The position numbers and the translations under genes are program-made. This document shows positions 32,567 through 40,377 of a DNA stretch of 57,980 nt, piece after piece. Every line of letters begins with the position of its first letter. Position 1 is the stretch's first letter. This DNA comes from Oscillospiraceae bacterium (GTDB lineage: Bacteria > Bacillota > Clostridia > Oscillospirales > QAMX01), in assembly GCA_015067715.1 (NCBI GenBank), contig SVLY01000011.1, forward strand, positions 1-57,980, written 5' to 3'. Under the pieces are notes generated by a model that saw only the letters and a program-made list of their open reading frames with translations, was not told the DNA's origin and did no database searches.

Positions 32567-32971
32567 TCACTCGCCCCGATCAAGGGTGAGATTGTCTATT
32601 CCGTTTCTGGTAAACTCGGCCATGTATTCTTCAATTCGGGCACCAAGCAGGTCGCTGTCCGCCCCGTCCACGTCCCGGTCGCGAAGGTCTCTTCTGGCAA
32701 GCTCCTCGGCAAGGATGCCGTAAAAAACACTGTCCTCATAGTCCAGAATTGCCTCATGAATGCCGCCCTCAACGTATTCCCGGGAGGGCTCACAGCCGTT
32801 TTCACAGAGAAGCCCCAGCCCCGCAGAGTCGCAGTGGGCAAAAACGATCCTCTGGACCTTGTCGTACTGGCGGATGCGGTCGCCCTCTCTGGTGGAGTTG
32901 AGCACCCAGTTTCCCGAATAGACCATGTCCAGCAGAAGTCTGAAATCACGGTCAGAAAGCTGTAAAATCAA
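32567..32971 (-). CDS. Acidic soluble protein of unknown function
   Basis: A 134-residue protein, strongly acidic, with no signal peptide or membrane segment. It begins 'MILQLSDRDFRLLLDMVYSGNWVLNSTREGDRIRQYDKVQRIVF', which looks helical, and has two cysteines near the middle ('AHCDSAGLGLLCENGC'). I do not recognise the family. It lies 20 bases after lexA and 42 bases before the P-type-ATPase-like gene, all on the same strand with no terminator between, so it is likely co-transcribed with them. Confidence 0.8.
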   Translation of the reverse strand: MILQLSDRDFRLLLDMVYSGNWVLNSTREGDRIRQYDKVQRIVFAHCDSAGLGLLCENGCEPSREYVEGGIHEAILDYEDSVFYGILAEELARRDLRDRDVDGADSDLLGARIEEYMAEFTRNGIDNLTLDRGE

Positions 32972-32991
32972 AGTACGCGACCTCCGATGGC

Positions 32992-33582
32992 TTACATATC
33001 GCGCATAAGCGCACAGACCTTGCCCAGAATGCGGCAGTTTTTGCCGTCGATGGGCTCGTAAGCGGGGTTCTCGGGCATAAGCATGGCGTGCTCTCCCTCA
33101 AGGTTGAGGCGCTTTACGGTAGCCTCGTCCTCAAGAAGGGCGACCACGATGGTGCCGTTGTCCGCAGTTTCCTGTTTTCTCACCACAACGATGTCCCCGT
33201 CCAGAATTCCGGCGTTGATCATGGAATCTCCCCGGACTCTCAGACCGAAATACTCCGCGCCGGGCTTTCCCTCGTAATAAACACAGCCCTGTTCCTCTTC
33301 AAAGGCGAAAATGGGCTGACCGGCGGTGACACGGCCAAGTATCGGCACGCGAACGCTCTTCTTCGCACCGGGAAGGGTTATGGTGCGCATTTTTTTGGTA
33401 TCTTTATTTATATAGCCCAGCTTCTGAAGCCTTGTAAGATACTGCTGGACGGAGGAGGGGGATTTCAGCCCCACACCGGCGCATATCTCTCTCACAGAGG
33501 GCGGAACGCCGTTGCTCTCAACAAAGGAACATATATATTCGTATACCTGGGCAAGCTTGCCCTCAAGAACGTCATTACTCAC
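32992..33582 (-). CDS. lexA: LexA repressor (SOS response)
   Basis: A 196-residue LexA. An N-terminal winged helix (about 1-65, 'PPSVREICAGVGLKSPSSVQQYLTRLQKLGYI') is followed by the S24 autoprotease domain, with self-cleavage site Ala87-Gly88 ('VTAGQP'), nucleophile Ser120 ('RGDSM') and Lys158 ('ATVKRL'). DNA damage, through RecA filaments, triggers cleavage and derepression. It leads a five-gene run on the minus strand. I found no canonical GAAC-N4-GTTC operator at its promoter, so autoregulation is not proven. Confidence 0.96.
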   Translation of the reverse strand: MSNDVLEGKLAQVYEYICSFVESNGVPPSVREICAGVGLKSPSSVQQYLTRLQKLGYINKDTKKMRTITLPGAKKSVRVPILGRVTAGQPIFAFEEEQGCVYYEGKPGAEYFGLRVRGDSMINAGILDGDIVVVRKQETADNGTIVVALLEDEATVKRLNLEGEHAMLMPENPAYEPIDGKNCRILGKVCALMRDM

Positions 33583-33634
33583 GGTTCAACCTCCCCGGTA
33601 CACCCTCTGTCAAATGGCATACCGTCTTAGGTTA

Positions 33635-33662
33635 ATTATAGCAAATATTCGTCTCATTGTAA
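33635..33662 (-). promoter_or_regulatory. Probable lexA promoter
   Basis: TATAAT (33635-33640) with TTACAA (33657-33662) 16 bases upstream on the minus strand. The spacer holds an imperfect ACGAATATTTGCT that might be a divergent operator. Confidence 0.55.
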
Positions 33663-33864
33663 AGCCCCGAAGACATAAAACACCTAAAACCCGCCTAAAA
33701 TCCCCGGGGTTTTCATAGAAAACCGGAGAATTGTGCCGCATTTTCTTTACCCTGTAAAAGTTTACCCGATCCCTTACGGCAAAAAAATATTTTGCACCCC
33801 AACGCTTCCGGATAAACCTCCGGAAAAAAAGTCCGGCGGAACAAAAAATAAAAAGAAAAAACTA
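33663..33864. other. Intergenic region between lexA and the sugar operon
   Basis: About 200 bases with short GC and AT blocks (for example a CCGGGG...TTTTC...GAAAACCGG segment near 33703-33726) but no gene, long hairpin or repeat I can support. Confidence 0.4.
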
Positions 33865-33893
33865 TTGAAAAATTCACCGTAAAAAAGTATAAT
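33865..33893 (+). promoter_or_regulatory. Promoter of the isomerase-hydrolase-dehydrogenase operon
   Basis: TTGAAA (33865-33870) and TATAAT (33888-33893), 17-base spacer, about 50 bases ahead of the first start codon. Confidence 0.85.
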
Positions 33894-33944
33894 CAATGTG
33901 TAAATAAATTCCGTGTCACCGTACAAAGGGAGGAAAGTAACCCC

Positions 33945-34742
33945 ATGATCAAGCTCGGCGCAAACACAGTTCTTTATAAGCCCCACACCTTAAGAGATGC
34001 CGTTGAAAATCTTTCGAAGATCGGCTACGACGGCTTTGAGATCTCTGCCATCAAGGGTATGTGCGAACACCTTGACCTGGACAACTGGAAGGATCAGAAA
34101 AACGAGATCCGCGAGCTCTGCGAGGAATTCAACATGGAGATCCTTGCCTCCGAGGTCGCATCCAGCGATCCCGCCAGACTCACAGTTGCCTTCGAGGCCG
34201 CCCGTGAGATCGGAATTCCCGTTATAAACATCGGCCCCTTCGGCGCAAGCAACAACGAAGAGGATCTTAAAAACTGCATCGCCCACATGGAAATGCTGGC
34301 CGGGCTTGCCGAAAGCTATCAGGTGAACCTCTGCGTCAAGGCCCACGTCGGCGCCTCCATCTACAGCACCCCCACCACTCTCGCCCTTATCGAAGCCTTT
34401 AAGAACCCCTATTTCGGCATCGACATGGACCCCAGCCACATCTTCCGCGCAGGCGAAGAACCGGAAAAGGCTCTTGCCTCCGTTCTGCCCGCAATGAAGC
34501 ACATCCACATCCGCGACTGCCCCCACAGACTCCAGAATCCCGGCACGCCCTTTGAGCAGATCTGCGGCACCGGCCTTATCAACCTCAAGGGCTACGTCGG
34601 CGAAATGGTGGCCCAGGGCTATTCCGGCCCCGTGGATCTGGAGGTCATCGGACCCGACCTCAGCCTTGCCGACTGCAATATCGTTGCCGCCGAAACCTAC
34701 GGCTACCTCAACGCTCTGCTGAAGAGCCTTGGCGCAAGATAA
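33945..34742 (+). CDS. Sugar phosphate isomerase/epimerase (xylose-isomerase-like TIM barrel)
   Basis: A 265-residue AP-endonuclease-2/xylose-isomerase-like barrel. Candidate metal ligands are in 'LASEVAS' (Glu), 'FGIDMDPSHIFRAG' (Asp and His), 'HIHIRD' (His) and the final 'VDLEVIGP' (Glu). Proteins of this family isomerise or epimerise keto-sugars or inosose and very often sit beside Gfo/Idh/MocA dehydrogenases, as here. GGGAGG precedes the ATG. It is the first gene of a four-gene operon. Confidence 0.88.
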   Translation: MIKLGANTVLYKPHTLRDAVENLSKIGYDGFEISAIKGMCEHLDLDNWKDQKNEIRELCEEFNMEILASEVASSDPARLTVAFEAAREIGIPVINIGPFGASNNEEDLKNCIAHMEMLAGLAESYQVNLCVKAHVGASIYSTPTTLALIEAFKNPYFGIDMDPSHIFRAGEEPEKALASVLPAMKHIHIRDCPHRLQNPGTPFEQICGTGLINLKGYVGEMVAQGYSGPVDLEVIGPDLSLADCNIVAAETYGYLNALLKSLGAR

Positions 34743-34781
34743 GCTTCCCCTCTTAACACAGATAAGAAAGGAAAACCGTTA

Positions 34782-36164
34782 ATGAAAAAGAAACCCAATA
34801 TACTCTTTTTGGGCATTGACTCCTGCCGCGCCCAGAACCTGAGCCTTTGCGGCTACGACCGTCTCACCACCCCCCATATCGACCGCATGGCCGAGGACGG
34901 CATCAACTTCGTGAACTGCTTCTCCCCCAGCATCCCCACCCCTCCGGGCTACAGCGCCCTGCTCACCGGCCGTGACTGTTTTGGCACCGGCATCGTCACC
35001 CTGAGAAACGTTCCCGAAATGGATCAGGGCATCTCCCTTCAGGAGGTTCTCAGCGCCAACGGCTACAACACCACCTGCATCGGCTTCGACAGCGTCCCCT
35101 GGACCCGGGGCTTTGACAAATATCTGAACTATTCCAGCTGGGGCTCCGACACTCCCGACGGCCGCAGCCACAAGGCCGAGAGCATGAACTCCGTTGCCAT
35201 TCCCGAGCTCCGCCGCCTTGCCGCAGAGGACAAGCCCTTCTTCCTGTTCCTGCGCCACATGGATCCCCACTCCCCCTATCTACCCCCCTTCCCCTTCGAC
35301 AGAATGTTCCACTCCGGAGACGAGTGTGACCCCGAAAACCACAGCCTTGACGAGCTCTACCAGTTCAAGCCCTTCCGCGACTACTTCTGCGAGTGGTTCC
35401 CCGAAGGCTGCACCGACGCCGAATACGTCAACGCCCAGTACGACGGCGCCATCGCCTATATGGACGCCTGCATCCAGCGCATCTTCACTGTCATCTCCGA
35501 GCTGGGCATCGAAAACGAAACTCTCATCGTTCTCACCTCCGACCACGGCGAGACCCTTGACGAGCACGACTGCTACTACGACCACCACGGACTCTACGAG
35601 GGCACACTTCGCGTTCCCCTTGTGTTCAAGCTCCCCGGCGTTGTTCCCGGCGGCTATATCTCCGACGAGATCGTCCAGCAGAAGGACGTTATGCCCACCA
35701 TTCTGGACATTCTCGGCATCAAGACCAAGCTGAAATTCGACGGCCGCAGCCTTGCTCCCCTCTGGAAGGGCGGCGAGCGCGAAGCAGAGCCCGAAATGTA
35801 CATCACCGAGGCAACCTGGATGCGCAAGCACGGCTGGCGTACCCCCGAATGGAAGCTCATCGTCGCCCTTGAGCCCGACTTCCACTACAAGCCCCAGGTG
35901 GAGCTTTACAACCTCATCAAGGACCCCCTTGAGCTGGAAAACGTTGCCTCCAGGGAGCCCGGCGTTGTAAAGATGCTCACCCGCCGCATGGAAAAGCACA
36001 TTGCCGCCCGCAAAAAGCATTACAAGCGCGAGAACCCCATGGACGAGGCCGCCGCTTACTGGAACGATCTGGGCCGTCCCTTTGCAAGCAGCGACGAGGC
36101 CTACAACACCATGCACATCGGTGACCCCGCCGCCGCCCAGAAGCTTCAGGAAAACAAAAAGTAA
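34782..36164 (+). CDS. Sulfatase-fold hydrolase with Thr in place of the formylglycine residue
   Basis: A 460-residue alkaline-phosphatase-superfamily enzyme. Metal ligands are seen at 'FLGIDSCRAQ' (D13; the usual second Asp is Ser14) and 'TSDHGETLDEHD' (D254, H255). The segment that should be C/S-x-P-x-R in a sulfatase reads 'PTPPGYSALLTG', so Thr53 takes the modified-Cys/Ser position and the Arg is Tyr57. Thr is the nucleophile in nucleotide pyrophosphatase/phosphodiesterase relatives. It may therefore be a phosphodiesterase or phosphatase rather than a sulfatase. No signal peptide, so cytoplasmic. It follows the isomerase gene by 39 bases. Confidence 0.8.
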   Translation: MKKKPNILFLGIDSCRAQNLSLCGYDRLTTPHIDRMAEDGINFVNCFSPSIPTPPGYSALLTGRDCFGTGIVTLRNVPEMDQGISLQEVLSANGYNTTCIGFDSVPWTRGFDKYLNYSSWGSDTPDGRSHKAESMNSVAIPELRRLAAEDKPFFLFLRHMDPHSPYLPPFPFDRMFHSGDECDPENHSLDELYQFKPFRDYFCEWFPEGCTDAEYVNAQYDGAIAYMDACIQRIFTVISELGIENETLIVLTSDHGETLDEHDCYYDHHGLYEGTLRVPLVFKLPGVVPGGYISDEIVQQKDVMPTILDILGIKTKLKFDGRSLAPLWKGGEREAEPEMYITEATWMRKHGWRTPEWKLIVALEPDFHYKPQVELYNLIKDPLELENVASREPGVVKMLTRRMEKHIAARKKHYKRENPMDEAAAYWNDLGRPFASSDEAYNTMHIGDPAAAQKLQENKK

Positions 36165-36197
36165 GCTCCCCAACATTATATTATATAAGGAAACGAG

Positions 36198-37208
36198 ATG
36201 ATATCCATGCTGAAGGTATGTGTTATCGGCCTTGGCCACATTGGAAACCTTCACTCCCGCATATATCAGAGCCTTGACAACGTTCAGCTCATCGGCGTTT
36301 GCGACCTGAGAGAGGACCGCGCAAAGGCCGCCGGCGAAAAATTCGGAGTACCCTGGTACCTTGACGCCCAGCAGATGCTATCCGAGCTTAAGCCCGACCT
36401 GTGCAGTGTTGCAACGGGCGGCTGGGAATACTCCTCCGACCACTACAAGCCCTCAATGCAGGTGCTGGCCTCCGGCGCACATCTGCTCTGCGAAAAGCCC
36501 ATCTCCGACGACATTTCCCACGCCCGGGAAATGGTTGCTCTGGCAAAGAAGAACGACCGTTGCTTTGCCATAGACTTTAACCACCGCTTTACCCCCGCCG
36601 CTCTCACCGCCAAAAAATGGCAGGACGAAGGCCGCCTTGGGGATCTGCTGTTCTGCAACATGGCTCTCTGGATCGGCAAGCCCGGAAGCTTTGAGTCCCC
36701 CTATTATCACCTCAAGGCTCTCAACCCCCACAGTGTAAACATGATGATGTACTACATGGGCCCCATCGAAAGCGTTCAGTGCTTTGCAATGAAGGCCCCC
36801 GGCCGGGACATCTGGTCCAGCGCCTCCATCAACATGAAGTTCGCCTCCGGCTGTATCGGCCACCTCACCTCCTCCTACGACCTCTCCCGCGGACATCCCA
36901 TGGAGCGCTGCGAGGTTGCCGGCACCAAGGGCAGAATGCTGGTCGAGGATATGTGGCGCGAGGCCACCCTCTACCCCGCCGACGATATGACCAAGCTGGT
37001 CTACACCAACCCCGTCTTCGGCGGCTACAGCAATTTTGACGACACCTTTGCCGCAAGAATCAAGTTCTTCGTGGATCAGGTGGACTCCGGCGCACGTCCC
37101 GAAGAGATCAACGGCAGCGGACTTGACGGTCTCGAGGCCCAGCGGGTTATCCACGCCGCCATCAAGAGCCTTGACGAAGGCCGTATCGTTAACGTAAGCG
37201 AGATCTGA
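36198..37208 (+). CDS. Gfo/Idh/MocA family oxidoreductase
   Basis: A 336-residue NAD(P)-dependent sugar dehydrogenase. The Rossmann motif is 'VIGLGHIGNLHSRI' (about 8-21). The family signature 'CEKPISDD' (catalytic-face Lys in EKP) and 'FNHRFTPAALTAKKW' follow, then the C-terminal beta-sheet domain. It would oxidise or reduce a pyranose, uronate or inositol-type substrate. I used ATG 36198 (AAGGA at correct spacing); ATG 36207 is also possible. A second homologue follows 69 bases later. Confidence 0.92.
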   Translation: MISMLKVCVIGLGHIGNLHSRIYQSLDNVQLIGVCDLREDRAKAAGEKFGVPWYLDAQQMLSELKPDLCSVATGGWEYSSDHYKPSMQVLASGAHLLCEKPISDDISHAREMVALAKKNDRCFAIDFNHRFTPAALTAKKWQDEGRLGDLLFCNMALWIGKPGSFESPYYHLKALNPHSVNMMMYYMGPIESVQCFAMKAPGRDIWSSASINMKFASGCIGHLTSSYDLSRGHPMERCEVAGTKGRMLVEDMWREATLYPADDMTKLVYTNPVFGGYSNFDDTFAARIKFFVDQVDSGARPEEINGSGLDGLEAQRVIHAAIKSLDEGRIVNVSEI

Positions 37209-37277
37209 CCGTGCTCCTTCCCTCCCAACGGCAAAAACAGAACCGATTTTAATTAACAATATAAAGGAGAAACCCAA

Positions 37278-38393
37278 ATGGCAATTAAAACTGCAGTCAT
37301 CGGTATGGGCGGCATCGGCTACACCCATGCCAGAGCCTACGCCAACGATCCTCTTGCCAAGCTTATCGCCGTTTGCGATATCAACAAGGAAAAGGCCGAC
37401 AAGGCCGCCGAGGAATTTGGTGTTCGCGCCTTTTACTCCGTAAAGGAGCTTTGCGAGGGTCTGGGCGACGAGCTCGAGGCTGTCTCGGTCTGCACCAGCG
37501 GCTATGAAAACGGCTCCTTCCACTACGAGCCCGCCATGGAGTGCCTCACCTACGGCAAGAAGGTCCTCTGCGAAAAGCCCCTCTGCGCCGACATTCAGGA
37601 TGCCAGAGACCTTGTCAACTACGCTCTCAAGAACCGCCTGTATCTGGGCTGTAACCTGAACCACTACTTCACCGACATCGCCGCCAAGGCCAAGGGCTGG
37701 ATGGACGCAGGCGAGATCGGCGAGACCGTTTACTGCCTCCACAAGGTCGGCTTCGACGGCAGTGACTACGGCTACGGCGGCGTTGGCGACCTTAAGTCCC
37801 GCTGGCTCAAGCCCTATTCCCACTGCAAAGCCTTCCTCACCCATCCCTTCTCCGTTATGCGCTATTTCTGCGGCGACATCGTCCAGGTCCAGGCCTTCCT
37901 TGACCGTCCCGGCGTGAGAAAGACCGCCGGCGACCCCATGCTCTCCATCAACAGCGTTAACTGCAAGTTCGAAAAGGGCGGCGTTGGCGTTCTTATCAGC
38001 CAGCGCGGCGATGCCCGTTTCGGTCTTGGCGGCTGGTGGAGCTACGAGCACGCAGGCACCAAGGGCACCTTCTGCATTGAGAACTGCGTTGAACAGCTCA
38101 CCTACTGGCGCGGCCATCAGAAGGACGAAGAGGGCAAGCTCTACCTGCCCAAGCCCGAAGTCATCAACACCGGCATCACCAGCTTCGACGCCACCTTCCC
38201 CGCCAGAATCCACGCCTGGCTGGAAGATCTCACCAATAACGTCCACTACGAGTTCATCCGCTCCTCCGGCAGAGACGCTCTTGCCACTCTGGAGTATATC
38301 GAGGCCGTTATCCAGTCCTACGAAAACGGCGGCGCCACCGTCCGTCCCCATCCCCTTCCCGCGATCCACGGCACTCCCGAATACATCCACTAA
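37278..38393 (+). CDS. Gfo/Idh/MocA family oxidoreductase
   Basis: A 371-residue paralog of the preceding dehydrogenase. It has 'VIGMGGIGYTHARAYA' (nucleotide binding), 'CEKPLCADIQDA' and 'NLNHYFTDIAAKAKGW'. The two paralogs are too divergent to be a recent duplication and may handle different steps, for example oxidation and later re-reduction of a keto-sugar around the isomerase. It ends the operon and is followed by a strong terminator. Confidence 0.92.
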   Translation: MAIKTAVIGMGGIGYTHARAYANDPLAKLIAVCDINKEKADKAAEEFGVRAFYSVKELCEGLGDELEAVSVCTSGYENGSFHYEPAMECLTYGKKVLCEKPLCADIQDARDLVNYALKNRLYLGCNLNHYFTDIAAKAKGWMDAGEIGETVYCLHKVGFDGSDYGYGGVGDLKSRWLKPYSHCKAFLTHPFSVMRYFCGDIVQVQAFLDRPGVRKTAGDPMLSINSVNCKFEKGGVGVLISQRGDARFGLGGWWSYEHAGTKGTFCIENCVEQLTYWRGHQKDEEGKLYLPKPEVINTGITSFDATFPARIHAWLEDLTNNVHYEFIRSSGRDALATLEYIEAVIQSYENGGATVRPHPLPAIHGTPEYIH

Positions 38394-38454
38394 GCATTCT
38401 TCCTCAAAGTACAAATGCGCTTGCTGCAGTAGCCCAAACCCACAGAGCAACAGA

Positions 38455-38490
38455 AAAGAGAAGACTCGTATCATAACGAGTCTTCTCTTT
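38455..38490 (+). terminator. Terminator of the sugar operon
   Basis: AAAGAGAAGACTCGT pairs with ACGAGTCTTCTCTTT (15 bp, six-base loop), followed by CTTTTTG. Confidence 0.9.
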
Positions 38491-38595
38491 CTTTTTGTCT
38501 GATAAGTGATATTCTGTTCGCCAACAACTTGCGAAACAAATATCACTGCGAAGCAATATAACTCGCCGTCAGGCGAATAGAGTTGCGTGATACTC
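38489..38595. repeat. Partial copy of a 207-bp intergenic repeat element
   Basis: This shares with 38806-39012 the left end (TTTTTGTCTGATAAGTGATAT), the inner ACTTGCGAA...CAAATATCACTGCG segment, one mini-hairpin CGCCGTCAGGCG and the right end GCGTGATACTC. It carries only two hairpins in its array and lacks the closing half of the right-end palindrome. Confidence 0.75.
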
Positions 38596-38805
38596 TGCTT
38601 GGAGTAGGGCGGGGGCTTGCTCCCGCCGAAACGTTTGGAGAGGATATGGAATCCTCCCCTACGGGCAGAAAGGTAAGCCGTACACCGCAGGGGCGAACTG
38701 CGTTCGCCCGTTTGGCGTATCATCCCTGCTACCTTTCCCGGCTACATTGTGCTGAGGGAGACCTTTTCCGGACGCCCCGGGAGGGGCGTCCCTACATTTC
38801 AAATA
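38596..38805. repeat. Mosaic of dispersed intergenic repeat segments
   Basis: No gene. It contains GGGCGGG...CCCGCC and GGACGCCCC...GGGGCGTCC hairpins, and the segments GGGGCGAACTGCGTTCGCCC, GCGTATCATCC and CATTGTGC, which recur near 85-175 of this window. Confidence 0.6.
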
Positions 38806-39012
38806 TTCTTTTTGTCTGATAAGTGATATGCTGGTACTCGTCAGTGTGTTATTCTATTCTCCCATAAACTTGCGAAGCAAATATCACTGCGTAGCAATAT
38901 AACTCGCCGAAGGCGAATATAACTGCGAAGCAATATAACTGTGCCGAAGGCACAATATAACTCGCCGTCAGGCGAATAGAACTAGCGTGATACTCCGAAA
39001 AGAGTATCACGC
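38806..39012. repeat. Complete repeat element with a mini-hairpin array
   Basis: The left end matches 38489-38512. AGTGATAT (38820-38828) can pair with ATATCACT (38881-38888). Then come five short palindromes, at 38889-38895, 38905-38915, 38925-38931, 38941-38953 and 38963-38974, each separated by a nine-base linker AATATAACT (last copy AATAGAACT). The right end is a 28-base hairpin GCGTGATACTC...GAGTATCACGC (38985-39012). No protein is encoded. Confidence 0.85.
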
Positions 39013-39046
39013 CAATCGGTGCGGAAGTTTTTTATTATAAATGTTT

Positions 39047-40084
39047 TTATCTTATGCCCCGGTTGACGTAGATGCCAACGTTGCCGGAGGCCGTGGATAT
39101 GGCGTATTCGCCGCCGGACTTGCCGCAGATATATTTTCTCTCGGCGCCGGAGCCAAGGTAGAACCCGTCGAAGCCCTCCACCTTTGCTCTGCCGGAAACG
39201 GTTTTGAGATTAAGGGTGAAGGAAGCGCTCTCGGGCAGATAGAGCTTGCACATGCCCGATGCCGAGGAAAAGCTCAGCTCTTCCGGAGCGAAGGCAAACA
39301 CGGCGTGGAGGTCGCCGGAGGCGGATTCAAAGGAAATGCGCTTCACGCCGCCCCGAACGTCGCAGTCGCCGCCGGAGGTGTCGAGGTCAAGGTCGGCAAT
39401 GTCCGTATATTTCGAGGACCACTCGCCTCCGGAGCTTGAAAAGATTGCGCTTTCAAAGGCACAGTAGGCAACGGAAGCGTCGCCGGAGGCAGTTTCGCAC
39501 TCGAAGACCTCGGCAGAGAGGTTGGTCACGGAAAAGTCCGCGGACTGGGAGGCGAGCTTTATCTCCATCAACCCGGAGGCCATGCGTGCGGGGACCAGTA
39601 TCTCAAGGCATCTTGGGGGAGCAAAAACGTCCTTTATGCCCTCAAGGCTCCGTCTGACGGTCTTTTTGCCGTTGAAATCTATGGCAAGAATGCCCTTTTC
39701 GAAGGTGAACTTTGCAGGCTCGGCGGTCTCATTGAGGTTTTTCTCAAATACGACGGTGTCCGTTCCGCTGTGCTGGCGGAGGAAGACCTTGCCGTAGCTG
39801 TAGTTCACGCGGATGGCCCGAACCTCGCCACGGATCTTCCAGCGGTTGTCGCCGATGGTAAAATCTCTCCCCCGGGAGCTCTGACCGGGCTTTGCCTCGG
39901 GAGAAGGCTCTGCCGGGACGAGCGGGGTGCCAAGGGAGGCAATTGCAAGACCCATTGCGGCCTCAGGGGCTGTTCCCTTTGCGATCTCGCCGTCGTAAAT
40001 ATCAAGGGCGCGGCTCCGGTACTCCTCGCCGCCGGGTTTGTTCAAGGTAAGCTCTTTGACGTAAGAAATAAGTCTGTCCCGCAT
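39047..40084 (-). CDS. DUF4097-family beta-repeat protein
   Basis: A 345-residue protein. The N-terminal 60 residues look like the helical DUF1700/HAAS-type head ('MRDRLISYVKELTLNKPGGEEYRSRALDIYDGEIAKG'). The rest is a right-handed beta-repeat of the DUF4097 type, with repeating 'TASGDASVAY', 'TSGGDCDVRGG', 'ESASGDLHAVF', 'SSASGMCKLYL', 'TVSGRAKVEGF', 'TASGNVGIYV'. There is no signal peptide or membrane helix. Such proteins often accompany PadR regulators and signal across the membrane, but no PadR gene is here. Function unknown; monocistronic. Confidence 0.85.
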   Translation of the reverse strand: MRDRLISYVKELTLNKPGGEEYRSRALDIYDGEIAKGTAPEAAMGLAIASLGTPLVPAEPSPEAKPGQSSRGRDFTIGDNRWKIRGEVRAIRVNYSYGKVFLRQHSGTDTVVFEKNLNETAEPAKFTFEKGILAIDFNGKKTVRRSLEGIKDVFAPPRCLEILVPARMASGLMEIKLASQSADFSVTNLSAEVFECETASGDASVAYCAFESAIFSSSGGEWSSKYTDIADLDLDTSGGDCDVRGGVKRISFESASGDLHAVFAFAPEELSFSSASGMCKLYLPESASFTLNLKTVSGRAKVEGFDGFYLGSGAERKYICGKSGGEYAISTASGNVGIYVNRGIR

Positions 40085-40139
40085 TTTTTGCCTCTTTTCC
40101 CTGTGAGCAACAGTTTGTTAGCATCTAAAATTATAACAT

Positions 40140-40172
40140 GCCGCCCCGGTGAATGTCAAGCACCGGGGCGGC
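40140..40172 (-). terminator. Terminator of the feo operon
   Basis: GCCGCCCCGGTG pairs with CACCGGGGCGGC (12 bp) around a nine-base loop, 10 bases after the stop of the Cys-rich peptide gene. Confidence 0.8.
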
Positions 40173-40182
40173 AGGGAGAAAT

Positions 40183-40347
40183 CTATTTCTTTTTTCCGGA
40201 GCAATTCATTCCGCAGGCTCCGCAGGAACCTCCGCAGGAGCAGGAGGACTTACCCTTTTTCTTATTGATCACCCAGCCTGTGACGATCGCGGCAACCACA
40301 AGAACGATAACTGCCAGAACGATAACGGTCGGCCAATTCCACTCCAT
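40183..40347 (-). CDS. FeoB-associated Cys-rich membrane protein
   Basis: A 54-residue protein with an N-terminal 'MEWNWPTVIVLAVIVLVVAA' membrane helix, a basic stretch 'NKKKGK' and a cysteine-rich tail 'CSCGGSCGACGMNC' with five cysteines. It matches the short FeoB-associated Cys-rich family encoded just after feoB in Firmicutes, thought to help with ferrous iron delivery or FeoB function. It starts 30 bases after the feoB stop. Confidence 0.9.
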   Translation of the reverse strand: MEWNWPTVIVLAVIVLVVAAIVTGWVINKKKGKSSCSCGGSCGACGMNCSGKKK

Positions 40348-40377
40348 GTTTATTTCACTCCTTTTTCAGAAATTTTC

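Noticed and set aside
33583-33662. Possible LexA operator at the lexA promoter
   Set aside because: ACGAATATTTGCT lies in the spacer but does not fit GAAC-N4-GTTC or the CGAAC...GTTCG form well enough to call.
40138-40172. GC-rich palindrome ahead of the DUF4097 gene as an operator
   Set aside because: Its position 10 bases after the stop of the feo operon's last gene fits a terminator better.
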